From the NCBI GenBank assembly GCA_012931725.1, contig CM022944.1, forward strand, positions 74,388,388-74,452,387: a DNA stretch of 64,000 nucleotides, written 5' to 3'. Positions within the stretch are counted from its first letter, which is position 1, and each line of letters starts with the position of its first letter. The notes beneath the pieces are model-generated. The model was not told the origin of the DNA. It was given only the letters and a program-made list of their open reading frames with translations, and did no database searches. Shown piece by piece: positions 21,814 to 31,990 of the stretch. The position numbers were made by a program, and so were the translations under genes. The stretch is from Litsea cubeba. Lineage: Eukaryota > Streptophyta > Magnoliopsida > Laurales > Lauraceae.

Positions 21814-22466
21814 GTAAGTTCCCTTTTTCAAGAAAACTCCATTGTAGGAAATAAAAAGTTCTTCCTTTTTTTGTTTCTTCTTTTATTTCTTTTTTTTTTC
21901 CACGTGTTTGCTCTTTTTTTTACACATTTTTTCTTTTCTCTTTTTCATGCTTTTTTTTTGCATGTTTTTTTTTCTTTTGTGGGCCGTACGAACAGATCCA
22001 TTCGGATCTGGCCGTACGGCCACTTGGCCTGTGGGCCAGCCCTCCTTCCTTTTTTTTTTTGTTTTCTTTCGCTCTTTTTTTTTTGAGAAAGTTTATTTTC
22101 TTTGTTTTTGCTCATCATGATAATGCATTTTTTTGGCAAACCAAGATGTTCATGCATGTATATTTTTTTGTAAATTGAATTATAGCATGATGTAATAGCA
22201 TACCTGAAAGTTTTTGCAAATTTAGGAATTTGGAGCTCGCAGCGATGTTGAGCCCTTCCTAATTTTGCGGAGACTTTTAGGTTTCGAAAGTTTGGAGTTT
22301 CGGAGCTTGCAGCAATGTTGAGCCCATCTTCAAGCTTTCTATTTCTTTCAGAGTAGTTCCTTTTCTTCGGAATTGCCCCTGCATCATGTCAAAATCTCGC
22401 CAGATTTTTTTTTAGTGAAAGTGTGTCATTTGGATGATTGATCTTTTTCTTTTCCATCATTTGCAG
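21814..22466 (+). other. Intron 1 of the PMD gene (unit B)
   Basis: GTAAGTTC at the donor, TTTGCAG at the acceptor; joins ATGGCTTCAA to GTGGTTCCTCC to read MASSGSS. Extremely T-rich, which makes long phenylalanine-rich open frames (21445-22086) that are not genes. Holds the GGCCGTACG inverted repeat at about 21981-22020. Confidence 0.7.
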
Positions 22467-23915
22467 GTGGTTCCTCCAGAATGAACAAGGGTAAAGAGCC
22501 TGCTACCAGCCTACCTCGTCGATTTGCTAGATCTTCTAATTCGGCCGTTCAGCAGGCTTGGGAGAACGTTCAGTATGTTGAGAGAAACTTGGAAGAGTGT
22601 GACTCTCTCAATAAAGATGAGATGAGGCAGCAATTGATCGCTCTCGAGGGAGAGGAATTCTATAAGATCATGGTAAGCAGTCGCCCATGGTTGATAGACG
22701 ATCAGAGGGTTTTGTCCAAGCCTACCTTCTTCTTTGGTGATGCCGTCCCTGATGACATGACATACCAGAGGAGAGGTTTTCAATTTTCTTTCACCGTTGA
22801 TAGTGAGAAGAAGACTGTTGCTACCCGGTCGACGTTTGATCACACCGTCTCGATCATGAGCCTTGCCCCCACATGCTCTAAGAAGGAAGATCCTCCAAGC
22901 TGGGTGAGAAGGGCAAATGTAATCAAGACCGGGGTTTTTGTTGGCGGTTCTCCTGGATATGCGGAGAAGTCGCCTGCTGACATGGACATGTTGATGCCGG
23001 CCAGCGGCTACCAGGGCTCTGATTATCCGTCAGTCAATTTGGGACCGGTGGGCCTTGGCATTTTCAGTGGTGACGGCAGCAATTGGGTGAAGCCTTTTCG
23101 ACTTCTGGTCGTTTCAGTGCTGACTCCGAGTGGAAGTCGTGGACTGATCGCGTCCTGCTGATTGGTGGTGCCGTTTTGAAGGAAGCAGGGATTTTTGATG
23201 CGGTCCGCGCCTTTAGGGAGACTGTGATATTTTTCGATGAGGCCTTCATGGCTATGTTGGAGTCATTCCTTCCATAAACCAATACCTTCGTTATGACGAA
23301 TGGTGAGATTGGTTTATCTTTGAAGGAGCTGAGCACCATTACTGGACTGCCCATCCTTGGCAGACTCTATGAGGAGTTTATGCCGATCGACAGCGTCCTT
23401 GAGGAGCAGTCTGAGGAGTTCAGGCTTCTGTACTTTCAGCTTGTTGCCTTCTATGATTTCTTGAAGGAGAATGAAGGCTTGAAAGTTAGATCCAGCAGTT
23501 GGAAGAGTTTTAACTCTTCGTCTCCTAACTTTTTTTAAAGTGGGGAGCCTTCTGATAGTGTGACCCGGGAAGACAAGGCTAAGGATCCGGGTTCGTAGAA
23601 GATTTTGGCTATGCAAGAAGAGTTGATAGATTTCTGTGCGAGTACAAACGCCATATGTCCTGACATTGCACTGCGGATAGATCTCGCTGTCTACCTCACT
23701 TATTGGCTTTATGAGGCTGTTTTTGCTGGAGGAGATGGAACGCACATCAGGCCGCATTATATTTTTCTGGCTTGTCAGATGGCGTTTGGAGAGCAGCTTG
23801 CTTTGGTGCCAGCTCTTTACTCCTACTTGTGTACCGAACTACAGGCTGCTGCTTTTTTGGTTCGGCTTGGGCTCCCTATGAATAGGGTATTTTCAGCCCA
23901 CATCTTTTATTCGTG

Positions 23916-23920
23916 GTACG
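23916..23920 (+). other. Target-site duplication GTACG, left copy
   Basis: GTACG stands immediately left of the SIRE-like 5' LTR and again immediately right of the 3' LTR. Removing one copy and the element restores the sequence found uninterrupted in unit C at 52680-52700. Confidence 0.97.
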
Positions 23921-24190
23921 TGTTAGACCCTAAGTATTTGCAATTTGATGTCTTGCATCTGCATAACAGTCATATCATTAGGTTCATTTCCATTCCGCGT
24001 ATTTCTTCTTGAAAATCATCTTTTAACTCAACCTAATCATGTTTTGATTTAAAACTTCTTTTTGGTTGATTTGAACCTTGAATTTAATCATGTTTTTCTT
24101 AATGAAAACAATGCAAAAGGACACCCTTCAAATCTGAGCTTTTAATCATGTCAAAAAGTTCATCTCTCAAAACTTCAGATATTCAGAAAA

Positions 24191-24537
24191 TTGACCTGAC
24201 CAGTCTGTCGGTCAAGCCATCGGTCCCCATCGGTCGACCCACAAGTGGAGCAAGGTGAACCGATAACTCCATCGGTTCTCATCGGTCAGCCTATCGGTTC
24301 ACATCGGTCCACCGATAGTGCATAAAATCTCAGACCGAGACTCATCGGTTCCAAAAATAGACAGCACCTTTTTTGATGATCAGTGTGCTATCGGCTCGGC
24401 TGTCGGTTCCTCATCGGTCAACCGATGAAGGCCGGTCAACCGACGAATGCAAAAGGGTCAGGAGAACTTTAAAAAATATGACCGTTGCATATGACCGTTG
24501 AGCCATCGGTCAACCGATAGCTAGTTATCGGTTGACC
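24191..24537 (+). promoter_or_regulatory. Cluster of W-box cores and CGGTCAACCG palindromes upstream of TATA
   Basis: TTGACC or its complement GGTCAA occurs at 24191, 24210, 24416, 24434, 24508 and 24532, several inside inverted motifs such as ATCGGTCAACCGAT. The cluster ends 28 bases before the TATA box and is repeated in the 3' LTR (about 30409-30755). TTGAC(C/T) is the core bound by WRKY factors; regulation by them is inference. Confidence 0.55.
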
Positions 24538-24564
24538 GACAGCCATCCGATGAACCACTTTTTC

Positions 24565-24571
24565 TATAAAA
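24565..24571 (+). promoter_or_regulatory. TATA box of the SIRE-like LTR
   Basis: TATAAAA in TTTCTATAAAAAGCAAG; identical copy at 30783-30789 in the 3' LTR. Confidence 0.75.
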
Positions 24572-25783
24572 AGCAAGTTCATTCCAAGAGAAAAAATAAT
24601 GAGAATAGAGGCCATTGTTGGTGTTTTTGATGCCTAAGCAAAAGGAATGAACTAAGGAAGCTTGTGTGGTCAAAAGGAAAGGCTAAAGCTTGATCTCAAG
24701 AATTAAAACTCTAGTAAGCTTTAATTTCCTTACTCATATGTTTTATGCTTTGTCTAAACTATTGGTAAATGTTTTTAAGCATATAAACTATGATGTGTTG
24801 AATCCTCTACTTCCTTAATCTTTGAATTAAGTCATAGGATTCTTCACCTTGATTTCAAACAAGTTTGTTTTATAAACTTTGTTAATCATGCATTGTCAAA
24901 ATCTTTGATTTCTTTTATGTCATGATCCATTAACATTTTTTGAATCTTTCCTTGTTGTTTTCATTCATTTAAACCTTTGTTGAATTAATTTGGTTTTGAA
25001 AACAACACTACACATGCATCACATGTTTTAGACTACATTGTTTCATACAACTTGTGAACCCTTGTTTTTCATATCTTCTACAAGTTTGTGGTTGGTACAT
25101 GTGATTTGCATATTACTTCAATCATACCTTTTTATGTGCATTAAACTTTTAAATGCTTTTAGCATAAATTGATTAAAGCCTTCATTTTCAACTTGATTGA
25201 AGTATTCACTCACACACTTCATGAGCATTCATCTTAGCATTACTTATAGTGTTTGTGTGAGTTGATTTACAATTTCACATCCGCCTATCTTAGAGGCAAA
25301 TTTATTAAGCTTAATTGTAATCTCTTAGAGTGTTTTCTGAAAACACTTTCTTTGAGAGAAATCATTTGATTGTAAGGTTATTGCTTAGCCACATAAAAGC
25401 ATTGTGTAAGGGTTGTTGTTTAGCCTAGAAAAACATCATTGTAAAGGTTATTGCTTATCCTTGGAAAGCACATTGTAGAGGTTATTGCTTAGCCTTTTGA
25501 AAAGCACAATAGTGGAAATCCGGTGGGGTGTTGGATACACAAGCCAGTAGTGGATGTAGGCATTGAGGCCGAACCACTATAAATTCTTGTGTTATGGTGA
25601 TTGGGTTGTGGTGATTGATTTGTCTCTTTTCCGCATCTATTGTCATAATCATCACATGTGACTGGTTTATTTTAAAGAAATTAAAATTGGTCATAATTAG
25701 TCAACAAGTGTAGATCACCCTATTCACCCCCCCCCCCCCCCCCCCCCCCCCCCTCTAGGGTAAGGATCCCTCAGACTTTCAAT

Positions 25784-25795
25784 TGGTATCAGAGC
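25784..25795 (+). other. Primer-binding site (tRNA-Met) of the SIRE-like element
   Basis: TGGTATCAGAGC two bases after the 5' LTR terminus. Confidence 0.93.
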
Positions 25796-25880
25796 CTCGT
25801 GCTCTATATTAGGATCAAGAGTTTTGGAACTCTTGATTAGGTGTAAAAACCTAGAGTCAAAACCCTAGTGTTGTGCTTCT

Positions 25881-27347
25881 ATGAAAATCATTAGAATGGA
25901 TTCCACTACTTTAGATTGTGTAGATACTTGTGTAGATTCTTCTAGACCACCATCTCTTCCATCTATTGGAGATACAAACTTTGGAATTAATGAATCCCAA
26001 GATGAAAATGAATATGAAGATGACCTTCAACATGCTTATAATGAACTATATACATTGTTCCTAAAGCTTGATAAGAACAACAAAAGTTTAAAAGAAGAAT
26101 CCAAAAGATTAAACAAGGAAATTGACACTTCAAAAGATAACCTTAGAGAGAAAGAAGAATTCATTCAACGCCTAGATTCTAAGTTCATGATCACTTTGCA
26201 CAATCTATCAAATGCTCAAGATGAACTAAATGAAATAAAATTAAGTCACAATGAGCTAAATAAAGAAAATGTAAATCTAAGAGATACATTAAAAAGACAA
26301 GATGAGAACATTATCCAATTAGAATCCAAATTGAAAATTTCTAAAGATAATTTGTTAAATCTTCAAGATGAATTAAATGTATCTAAGATAAGTTGTGAAG
26401 GACTTACCAAAGAAAATTCAACTCTAAGTGATCATATAAAAAATCAAGTTGAAGACATTGTCAACCTTGAATCCAAGTTAATAACCACCAAAGAGAATTT
26501 ATTCAATGCTCAAAGTAATATAAAAACTTTACAACTTGGATCTAATGTAAATGAACTCAAACTTGAATTAAAACTTGCTTATGAAAAAATAAACAAGTTT
26601 AATGGAATTGGAATTGAACTTACAAAAGTGAAAAATGAAAATTCAATTCTTAAAAATCAAGTCACTCAACTTGAAACTCACAAACAAAAGTATGAGTGCA
26701 AATTTACCCAAGGAGAAGAGAAATTTGAAAAATTATTTAGATTGGGTAAATCACAAAGAGATAGGACGGGTCTTGGATTCAATAAGTATATTACTCATGA
26801 CCCAAATTTCACCAACTCATTTGTGAGAGGTGAACCCTCATTCTCATGCACTCAATCCCCATTGCCCAAAACAAAATGTCATTATTGTGGTAATGAAGGG
26901 CATTTCAAATTTGAGTGCAAATTAAGGAAAAATCATTTATCTAAACCCATCTATGAAACTAAAAATGGAAAATCTAAGGTATCAAAATCAAAGGAAGACT
27001 CTAGAAAGTTCAAGCAAGTCAAACCATTCCAACAAGAGTCTCCCAAGATAGATTTTAAAAAGACCAAACAAGTAAAGATTGGTCAACACAAATCTATCAA
27101 TAAGAAACCTCACACCCTCCCTCCATTAACCTTGGAAATGAAAGAACTTTTGAAAAAGGTTGAAAGATTAAAACTAAAATTCAAAAGACAAAAGAAGGAG
27201 GAAAAGTTAAAAGAAATAAGAAGAATAAAAAGAAAGTTGAACACCAACTATCAAAGACTAATCATCAATCTAATCTTAAAGTTGTCACACCTCAAAGATA
27301 TGATGTCAAGTCTAAAAGAACCTATATTTATCTCCTATAGTTGGTGA
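25881..27347 (+). CDS. Coiled-coil and zinc-knuckle gag remnant of the SIRE-like element
   Basis: An intact frame of 488 codons from ATG 25881 (a second in-frame ATG at 25896 gives MDSTTLDC). Residues about 45-280 are lysine/glutamate/leucine-rich heptads predicted to be coiled coil; then GKSQRDRTGLGFN, a motif of SIRE-type gag, a CCHC knuckle at C333-C336-H341-C346 (CHYCGNEGHFKFEC), and a basic tail. The capsid-like UBN2 domain and the first knuckle that normally precede this part are missing (compare the fragment at 62841-64000, which keeps knuckle plus coil). So this is the C-terminal half of a gag read from a new start. It may still bind RNA; whether it is translated is unknown. Confidence 0.8.
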   Translation: MKIIRMDSTTLDCVDTCVDSSRPPSLPSIGDTNFGINESQDENEYEDDLQHAYNELYTLFLKLDKNNKSLKEESKRLNKEIDTSKDNLREKEEFIQRLDSKFMITLHNLSNAQDELNEIKLSHNELNKENVNLRDTLKRQDENIIQLESKLKISKDNLLNLQDELNVSKISCEGLTKENSTLSDHIKNQVEDIVNLESKLITTKENLFNAQSNIKTLQLGSNVNELKLELKLAYEKINKFNGIGIELTKVKNENSILKNQVTQLETHKQKYECKFTQGEEKFEKLFRLGKSQRDRTGLGFNKYITHDPNFTNSFVRGEPSFSCTQSPLPKTKCHYCGNEGHFKFECKLRKNHLSKPIYETKNGKSKVSKSKEDSRKFKQVKPFQQESPKIDFKKTKQVKIGQHKSINKKPHTLPPLTLEMKELLKKVERLKLKFKRQKKEEKLKEIRRIKRKLNTNYQRLIINLILKLSHLKDMMSSLKEPIFISYSW

Positions 27348-28320
27348 GATCTCAACCATAGTCTCAAAGGCTCAAAACCTTAGATGGATACCTAAGGTTA
27401 GGCTATTAGATAAATACTAAGGCCTACTAATTAGATTAGACCAACTCACTCTCTTAAGTTACATACCTAGTTGGTCCTAAGTCTATATGGTTCAATCTTT
27501 CTGGGTACTCTCTATATGTTTGGAATTTCAAATTGGTTGTAAATTAATTTTTGAAAACGCATGTTTGAACCCAAAAGGTACTTGATATGAAAATACATGT
27601 GTTTGATTAATTTAAATCAAAAATTTGATGATCTAAAAATTGTTCTTCATAAGTTAAATCAATCATAAAACACACTAAGGAATGATCATTAGCTAAGAAG
27701 GCTAATTCAGTGGATTAGCCCACTTTTCTACATCTATCGGTCGACCGATACTTAAGTCATCGGTGGACCGATGAAGCAGTGCTTCGATTAAAACCCTGCG
27801 CGCAGAAAAATCCCTTTCTGTTCTGTTTCTTCCTGCTTCGTCTCCAAAGCCCTAGGTTACTGTGTCTGCTGGTTCTCCTTCTCCAAGAGTGAGATCCTCA
27901 TTCATTTTTCAAACATTGATCATTAGCAAGCATCGTTTGGGCATCTTCCGAATCGGATTTCAATGTCAGAAGGCTGCACTGTTCATCTTCTTGGCTGCTG
28001 TGCGTGACTGATTCCCTCTCCAAAACGTGAGGACGCTCTGTGCAAACTTCTCCAAGATCCTAAGAGATCTACTGAGCCTCAGCCAAGTCTCCCAAGCCCT
28101 CAAAAATCGTGGTCAGTCTCTCCAAGCTGTTGTGCTCCATTTTGAGAAACCCAACCACATGAGTCTCATTCAGATTTGATCATCTGTCCTTGTTCCCCTT
28201 CCAAGGTTGATTCAGGTAACATTGAATTCAATCTTCCTAAAATCTTAGTCCACAATCATTCTCTAAAAATTTCAAATCCTTCTATCATATCCACACTGTG
28301 CACACCAAGTACCCGTGATA
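27348..28320 (+). other. Spacer between the two ORFs of the SIRE-like element, site of missing pol
   Basis: About 970 bases without a long open frame or any protease, integrase, RT or RNase H motif. Contains another palindrome of the LTR kind (ATCGGTCGACCGAT at about 27737-27750) followed by CATCGGTGGACCGATG. Confidence 0.75.
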
Positions 28321-29522
28321 ATGCCTCCTAGAACTAAGAAGGCCACTCCTAGGCGCCCTATAAAAATGGGGAAGGCCACAGCCTCTTCTAGCAGACCTAT
28401 AGAAGACAGTGGGAATGAAAGCTCATCTCCATCACCCCCTCCTCCTTCAACCAATTTGAGACTTGACTCAAATATCTTGCAAAGTCTTCAAAGGAGGAAT
28501 GTTGTAGTTGAGAGAAGGACTATAGTGGAAAAGATTTCTTCCATGGGTTTCAACTTGAACGATGTGCTTGGTCAAGTGGGGTGGGAGAGGATACTTCTGT
28601 GGGGTGATATTGCATACCCTTCAATAGTTAAATTCTTGTATGCATCTATCACAAGCACAAATGACTCTATCAATGCTTGTTCCTTCACCATTTCCTTTAT
28701 GGATAGAGATGAAGTATTCACACCTCAAAGGATAGGACTGATAATGGGGATTCCTTGTACTCCTACGGGAGTAACATATGTGAGTGACACACCTTCGGAG
28801 GATGAGAGGATCAAAGCCACCATTGACATATGTGGCTTCAACTGTCAATGGGATCAAAAGAAACACCATCTAACCATTAGTTCCCTAACTCCAATCAATA
28901 GGATTATTCACAATCTTTTCACTTACAATGTGTATCCTAGAGGTGGAAATAGGACTGAGCTTACAGCTTTCATGGTTAGTATCCTGTCTAAGGTAGTAAC
29001 TGGCACTCCCATTTGTCTACCCTCTCTCATTGCCATACAATTATCAAATTTCGAAACTCATTGGCACAAAAGAATGCCATTCCGTATGGGTATCTGATGA
29101 CTCAGATTGCTCTTCAGTTTCGTATTCCTATACCTACTGGAGAAAGCTCCATTTTCAAAGCTCCATTCTCCGTAACCAATCTGAATCAAATGAATCTCAT
29201 CCCAAATCCTCACATCCCCATAGCAGAAGATCCTCCCCTGGCACAAGAGCCTCCTTTAAGACAAGAGATACCAAGATCTCCAGCTCCTCCTGCTCAGGCT
29301 TCATCTTCAAGGCAGACTGCTGGTCCTTCTACCCCTGGCACATCCTCTGATTGGCAAGCAGCCGTGGAAAGAGATATAGCTTACTTGAAGAGGAAACAGA
29401 AGAAACAATCAAAGACAATGAGCAAAATATTCAAGTACCTCTCCAAGATCTCAAAGAGCTGTAGAAGAGATGACGTCGCTAGATCACCATCTCCATCTCC
29501 TCCATCTCCAGAGTCTGACTAG
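28321..29522 (+). pseudogene. Second ORF of the SIRE-like element, plant-transposon-protein-like
   Basis: Starts at ATG 28321 (MPPRTKKATPRR). Open to 29097, then continues in an overlapping frame 29013-29522; the shift falls between 29040 and 29085 because KNAIPYGYLMTQIALQF continues the domain. Order: basic N-terminus with KKATPRRP, a folded region (VGWERILLWGDIAYPSIVKF, FMDRDEVFTPQRIGLIMGIP, a long helix) reminiscent of the 'putative plant transposon protein' domain, a proline-rich linker, and a basic coil (RDIAYLKRKQKKQSKTMSKI). The family match is from pattern only. Function is unknown; location at the 3' end of a Copia element recalls the extra ORF of SIRE elements, but it is not visibly envelope-like. 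Confidence 0.6.
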
Positions 29523-29868
29523 GATTTTACTTTCCCTGTTACCACATTTTGTGTTTCAATTGGTGTATTAATGGTGGTGTGCTTTTATTGGGAAAAAGGC
29601 TGGATAATCAGTTTAGACTTTGTCATTTAAACTTCTATTTTCAGTTAATGAATGGTTATGTTTTATGTCTATGTCATTTGTTAAAGTGTAAGACTTTTTG
29701 AATCTTTATATATTGAATGACATCTTTTGATCCATGTGCCATCTACATAAAATATCTTTGTTGTTGTTGTTTCCTTCCTTCACATTGAAGAATATCAAGA
29801 TTATGCTATGAGAAGGGTATATGTTTGCATGAGTGTTGTTTGCAGACTATTTAGCAATTTGATGTCAA
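29523..29868 (+). other. 3' non-coding part of the SIRE-like element
   Basis: A/T-rich sequence between the second ORF and the purine-rich block; nothing coding seen. Confidence 0.6.
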
Positions 29869-30138
29869 TGGGGGAGAAGAAGAAGAAACATAAAGACTAA
29901 GTAGGAAATGAAGACTGAAGAAAATAAAGAGGAGTTGAAGCAAGGACACCATTGCAAGAACAATGGGGGAGAGCAAGGACATTGGGGGAGAAAAGAAGGA
30001 GCAGATAATGAACAATGGGGGAGAGCAAGAACATTGGGGGAGCTGAAGTAAGAAGAAGTGGAGTGGACAAATGTGATGAGTTGATAGTTTTAATGAGTGG
30101 TTGAGTGTTAGTAGCCATCAAATTGCAAAGGGGGAGAT
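29869..30138 (+). other. Polypurine tract and upstream PPT-like copies
   Basis: The true PPT is GCAAAGGGGGAGAT at 30125-30138, touching the 3' LTR. In the 260 bases before it, AATGGGGGAG or ATTGGGGGAG recurs five times (first near 29869, then about 29963-30040), set in AAGAAG-rich sequence. Confidence 0.75.
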
Positions 30139-31985
30139 TGTTAGACCCTAAGTATTTGCAATTTGATGTCTTGCATCTGCATAACAGTCATATCATTAGG
30201 TTCATTTCCATTCCGCGTATTTCTTCTTGAAAATCATCTTTTAACTCAACCTAATCATGTTTTGATTTAAAACTTCTTTTTGGTTGATTTGAACCTTGAA
30301 TTTAATCATGTTTTTCTTAATGAAAACAATGCAAAAGGACACCCTTCAAATCTGAGCTTTTAATCATGTCAAAAAGTTCATCTCTCAAAACTTCAGATAT
30401 TCAGAAAATTGACCTGACCAGTCTGTCGGTCAAGCCATCGGTCCCCATCGGTCGACCCACAAGTGGAGCAAGGTGAACCGATAACTCCATCGGTTCTCAT
30501 CGGTCAGCCTATCGGTTCACATCGGTCCACCGATAGTGCATAAAATCTCAGACCGAGACTCATCGGTTCCAAAAACAGACAGCACCTTTTTTGATGATCA
30601 GTGTGCTATCGGCTCGGCTGTCGGTTCCTCATCGGTCAACCGATGAAGGCCGGTCAACCGACGAATGCAAAAGGGTCAGGAGAACTTTAAAAAATATGAC
30701 CGTTGCATATGACCGTTGAGCCATCGGTCAACCGATAGCTAGTTATCGGTTGACCGACAGCCATCCGATGAACCACTTTTTCTATAAAAAGCAAGTTCAT
30801 TCCAAGAGAAAAAATAATGAGAATAGAGGCCATTGTTGGTGTTTTTGATGCCTAAGCAAAAGGAATGAACTAAGGAAGCTTGTGTGGTCAAAAGGAAAGG
30901 CTAAAGCTTGATCTCAAGAATTAAAACTCTAGTAAGCTTTAATTTCCTTACTCATATGTTTTATGCTTTGTCTAAACTATTGGTAAATGTTTTTAAGCAT
31001 ATAAACTATGATGTGTTGAATCCTCTACTTCCTTAATCTTTTGAATTAAGTCATAGGATTCTTCACCTTGATTTCAAAACAAGTTTGTTTTATAAACTTT
31101 GTTAATCATGCATTGTCAAAATCTTTGATTTCTTTTATGTCATGATCCATTAACATGTTTTGAATCTTTCCTTGTTGTTTTCATTCATTTAAACCTTTGT
31201 TGAATTAATTTGGTTTTGAAAACAACACTACACATGCATCACATGTTTTAGACTACATTGTTTCATACAACTTGTGAACCCTTGTTTTTCATATCTTCTA
31301 CAAGTTTGTGGTTGGTACATGTGATTTGCATATTACTTCAATCATACCTTTTTATGTGCATTAAACTTTTAAATGCTTTTAGCATAAATTGATTAAAGCC
31401 TTCATTTTCAACTTGATTGAAGTATTCACTCACACACTTCATGAGCATTCATCTTAGCATTACTTATAGTGTTTGTGTGAGTTGATTTACAATTTCACAT
31501 CCGCCTATCTTAGAGGCAAATTTATTAAGCTTAATTGTAATCTCTTAGAGTGTTTTCTGAAAACACTTTCTTTGAGAGAAATCATTTGATTGTAAGGTTA
31601 TTGCTTAGCCACATAAAAGCATTGTGTAAGGGTTGTTGTTTAGCCTAGAAAAACATCATTGTAAAGGTTATTGCTTATCCTTGGAAAGCACATTGTAGAG
31701 GTTATTGCTTAGCCTTTTGAAAAGCACAATAGTGGAAATCCGGTGGGGTGTTGGATACACAAGCCGGTAGTGGATGTAGGCATTGAGGCCGAACCACTAT
31801 AAATTCTTGTGTTATGGTGATTGGGTTGTGGTGATTGATTTGTCTCTTTTCCGCATCTATTGTCATAATCATCACATGTGACTGGTTTATTTTAAAGAAA
31901 TTAAAATTGGTCATAATTAGTCAACAAGTGTAGATCACCCTATTCACCCCCCCCCCCCCTCTAGGGTTAAGATCCCGGACTTTCA
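30139..31985 (+). repeat. 3' LTR of the SIRE-like element
   Basis: 1,847 bases from TGTTAGACCC to GACTTTCA, nearly identical to the 5' LTR. Visible differences: CAAAAACAG for CAAAAATAG, AACATGTTTT for AACATTTTTT, CCGGTAG for CCAGTAG, two one-base insertions, and 13 instead of 27 C. Confidence 0.96.
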
Positions 31986-31990
31986 GTACG
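31986..31990 (+). other. Target-site duplication GTACG, right copy
   Basis: Second copy of the 5-bp duplication; the PMD exon resumes here as TGTACCACTG. Confidence 0.97.

Larger units (their letters stand above)
23921..25781 (+). repeat. 5' LTR of the SIRE-like element
   Basis: 1,861 bases from TGTTAGACCC to ACTTTCA. Contains the palindrome/W-box cluster, TATA box 24565-24571, and a 27-base run of C at 25727-25753 near the end. Confidence 0.96.
23921..31985 (+). mobile_element. Young non-autonomous SIRE-like Copia element without pol
   Basis: 8,065 bases, both LTRs complete, 5-bp target duplication GTACG, tRNA-Met PBS and purine tract present. The LTRs differ by only about three substitutions by eye plus short indels and a poly-C length change, so insertion was recent compared with the surrounding Tat units. 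The internal 4.36 kb holds a gag remnant and a second ORF; protease, integrase, RT and RNase H are absent, so mobility would need enzymes from a relative. It interrupts the PMD gene of Tat unit B. Confidence 0.95.

Noticed and set aside
21445..22086. 213-codon frame full of phenylalanine and leucine, like a membrane protein (and 50176-50880 in unit C)
   Set aside because: It is the translation of poly-T sequence over the PMD promoter and intron 1; the frame is not conserved between B and C.
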